A stretch of 5,157 nucleotides of DNA, taken from the NCBI GenBank assembly GCA_946611495.1, contig CAMODR010000120.1:1-5157 (forward strand), in the 5' to 3' direction. The position numbers and the translations under genes were made by a program. The stretch comes from an uncultured Methanobrevibacter sp. (GTDB taxonomy: Archaea > Methanobacteriota > Methanobacteria > Methanobacteriales > Methanobacteriaceae). Positions within the stretch are counted from its first letter, which is position 1. Every line of letters begins with the position of its first letter. Below are positions 4,951 to 5,157 of this stretch, piece after piece. The notes under the pieces were generated by a model. It made no database searches, was not told the DNA's origin, and saw only the letters and a program-made list of their open reading frames with translations.

Positions 4951-5157
4951 CTTATATATTTATTTTTTTTAATAAATTTTTTTTTTTAAAAAGTTCTTTT
5001 CATCATCCTATCCCATATGCAAGTTTATAAATTTTTCTTAATTCATCATCAATTGCATCAAAATAGATTCAGTTGATGATTAATATATCCATTGGTTGAT
5101 GATTAATTTTTTAAAACCATTTAAATTGCTTATTTTTTGATTTAAAGAATTTTAATT
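4951..5157. other. T-rich right flank with small repeats, no convincing gene
   Basis: The flank starts with a T-rich stretch that includes T11A5 at 4977-4992, the same kind of element as in the terminator at 2881-2977. Further right, GTTGATGATTAAT occurs twice (5072-5084 and 5095-5107), and ATTCATCATCAA (5041-5052) is a near inverted copy (11 of 12 pairs). On the - strand a short open stretch (5006-5068) reads IYFDAIDDELRKIYKLAYGIG before a TGA, which could be the tail of a decayed gene, but it is too short to call. No tRNA or complete reading frame is seen. Confidence 0.45.

Noticed and set aside
1..5157. tRNA genes, insertion sequences or integrase attachment sites
   Set aside because: No cloverleaf-like GC-rich segment, transposase or terminal inverted repeats were found by eye on either strand.

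Overview
The window is very AT-rich, with long T-tracts between genes, no rRNA or tRNA genes, TATA-box promoters and GGTGAT-type ribosome binding sites. Arginine is mostly AGA/AGG and isoleucine often ATA. Together these suggest a methanogenic archaeon of the Methanobrevibacter type (Methanobacteriales). This is an inference from base composition, signals and protein style, not from a marker gene.

Layout from left to right: (1) the last 44 codons of an unrecognised acidic protein on the + strand, followed by about 160 nt of T-tracts that would act as an archaeal terminator. (2) A YdeI/OmpD-associated family gene (338-895, +), whose TATA box lies so close to the ATG that the mRNA is probably leaderless. 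(3) Fused onto its 3' end, a decayed C-terminal piece of a CPBP/Abi-type membrane metalloprotease gene (about 883-1097) that carries a frameshift. (4) A 340-nt non-coding gap with a hairpin plus T-tract terminator and weak TATA-like candidates. (5) A 474-aa protein (1439-2863, +) with an unassigned N-terminal helical domain and two tandem gamma-glutamylcyclotransferase-like domains. (6) A convergent intergenic region made of near-perfect tandem T-run/A5 units that would terminate transcription from both sides. (7) A very acidic 614-aa protein (3019-4863, -) with a degenerate GNAT-like N-terminal region, a 12-residue repeat and a C-terminal SAP nucleic-acid-binding domain. (8) Its promoter, where a 36-bp tandem duplication has created two identical TATA boxes, and (9) a T-rich right flank with small direct and inverted repeats and no convincing gene.

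The genes do not form one obvious operon. The YdeI gene and the CPBP remnant share a direction and a theme, since both families have been linked to bacteriocin protection or immunity, but the protease part is broken. The cyclotransferase-like and SAP genes are convergent, and each appears to have its own promoter. I do not see a known defence or mobile system. The most unusual items are the three-domain cyclotransferase-like protein, the GNAT-like/SAP protein, and the tandem repeats that have remodelled the terminator and promoter around the SAP gene.
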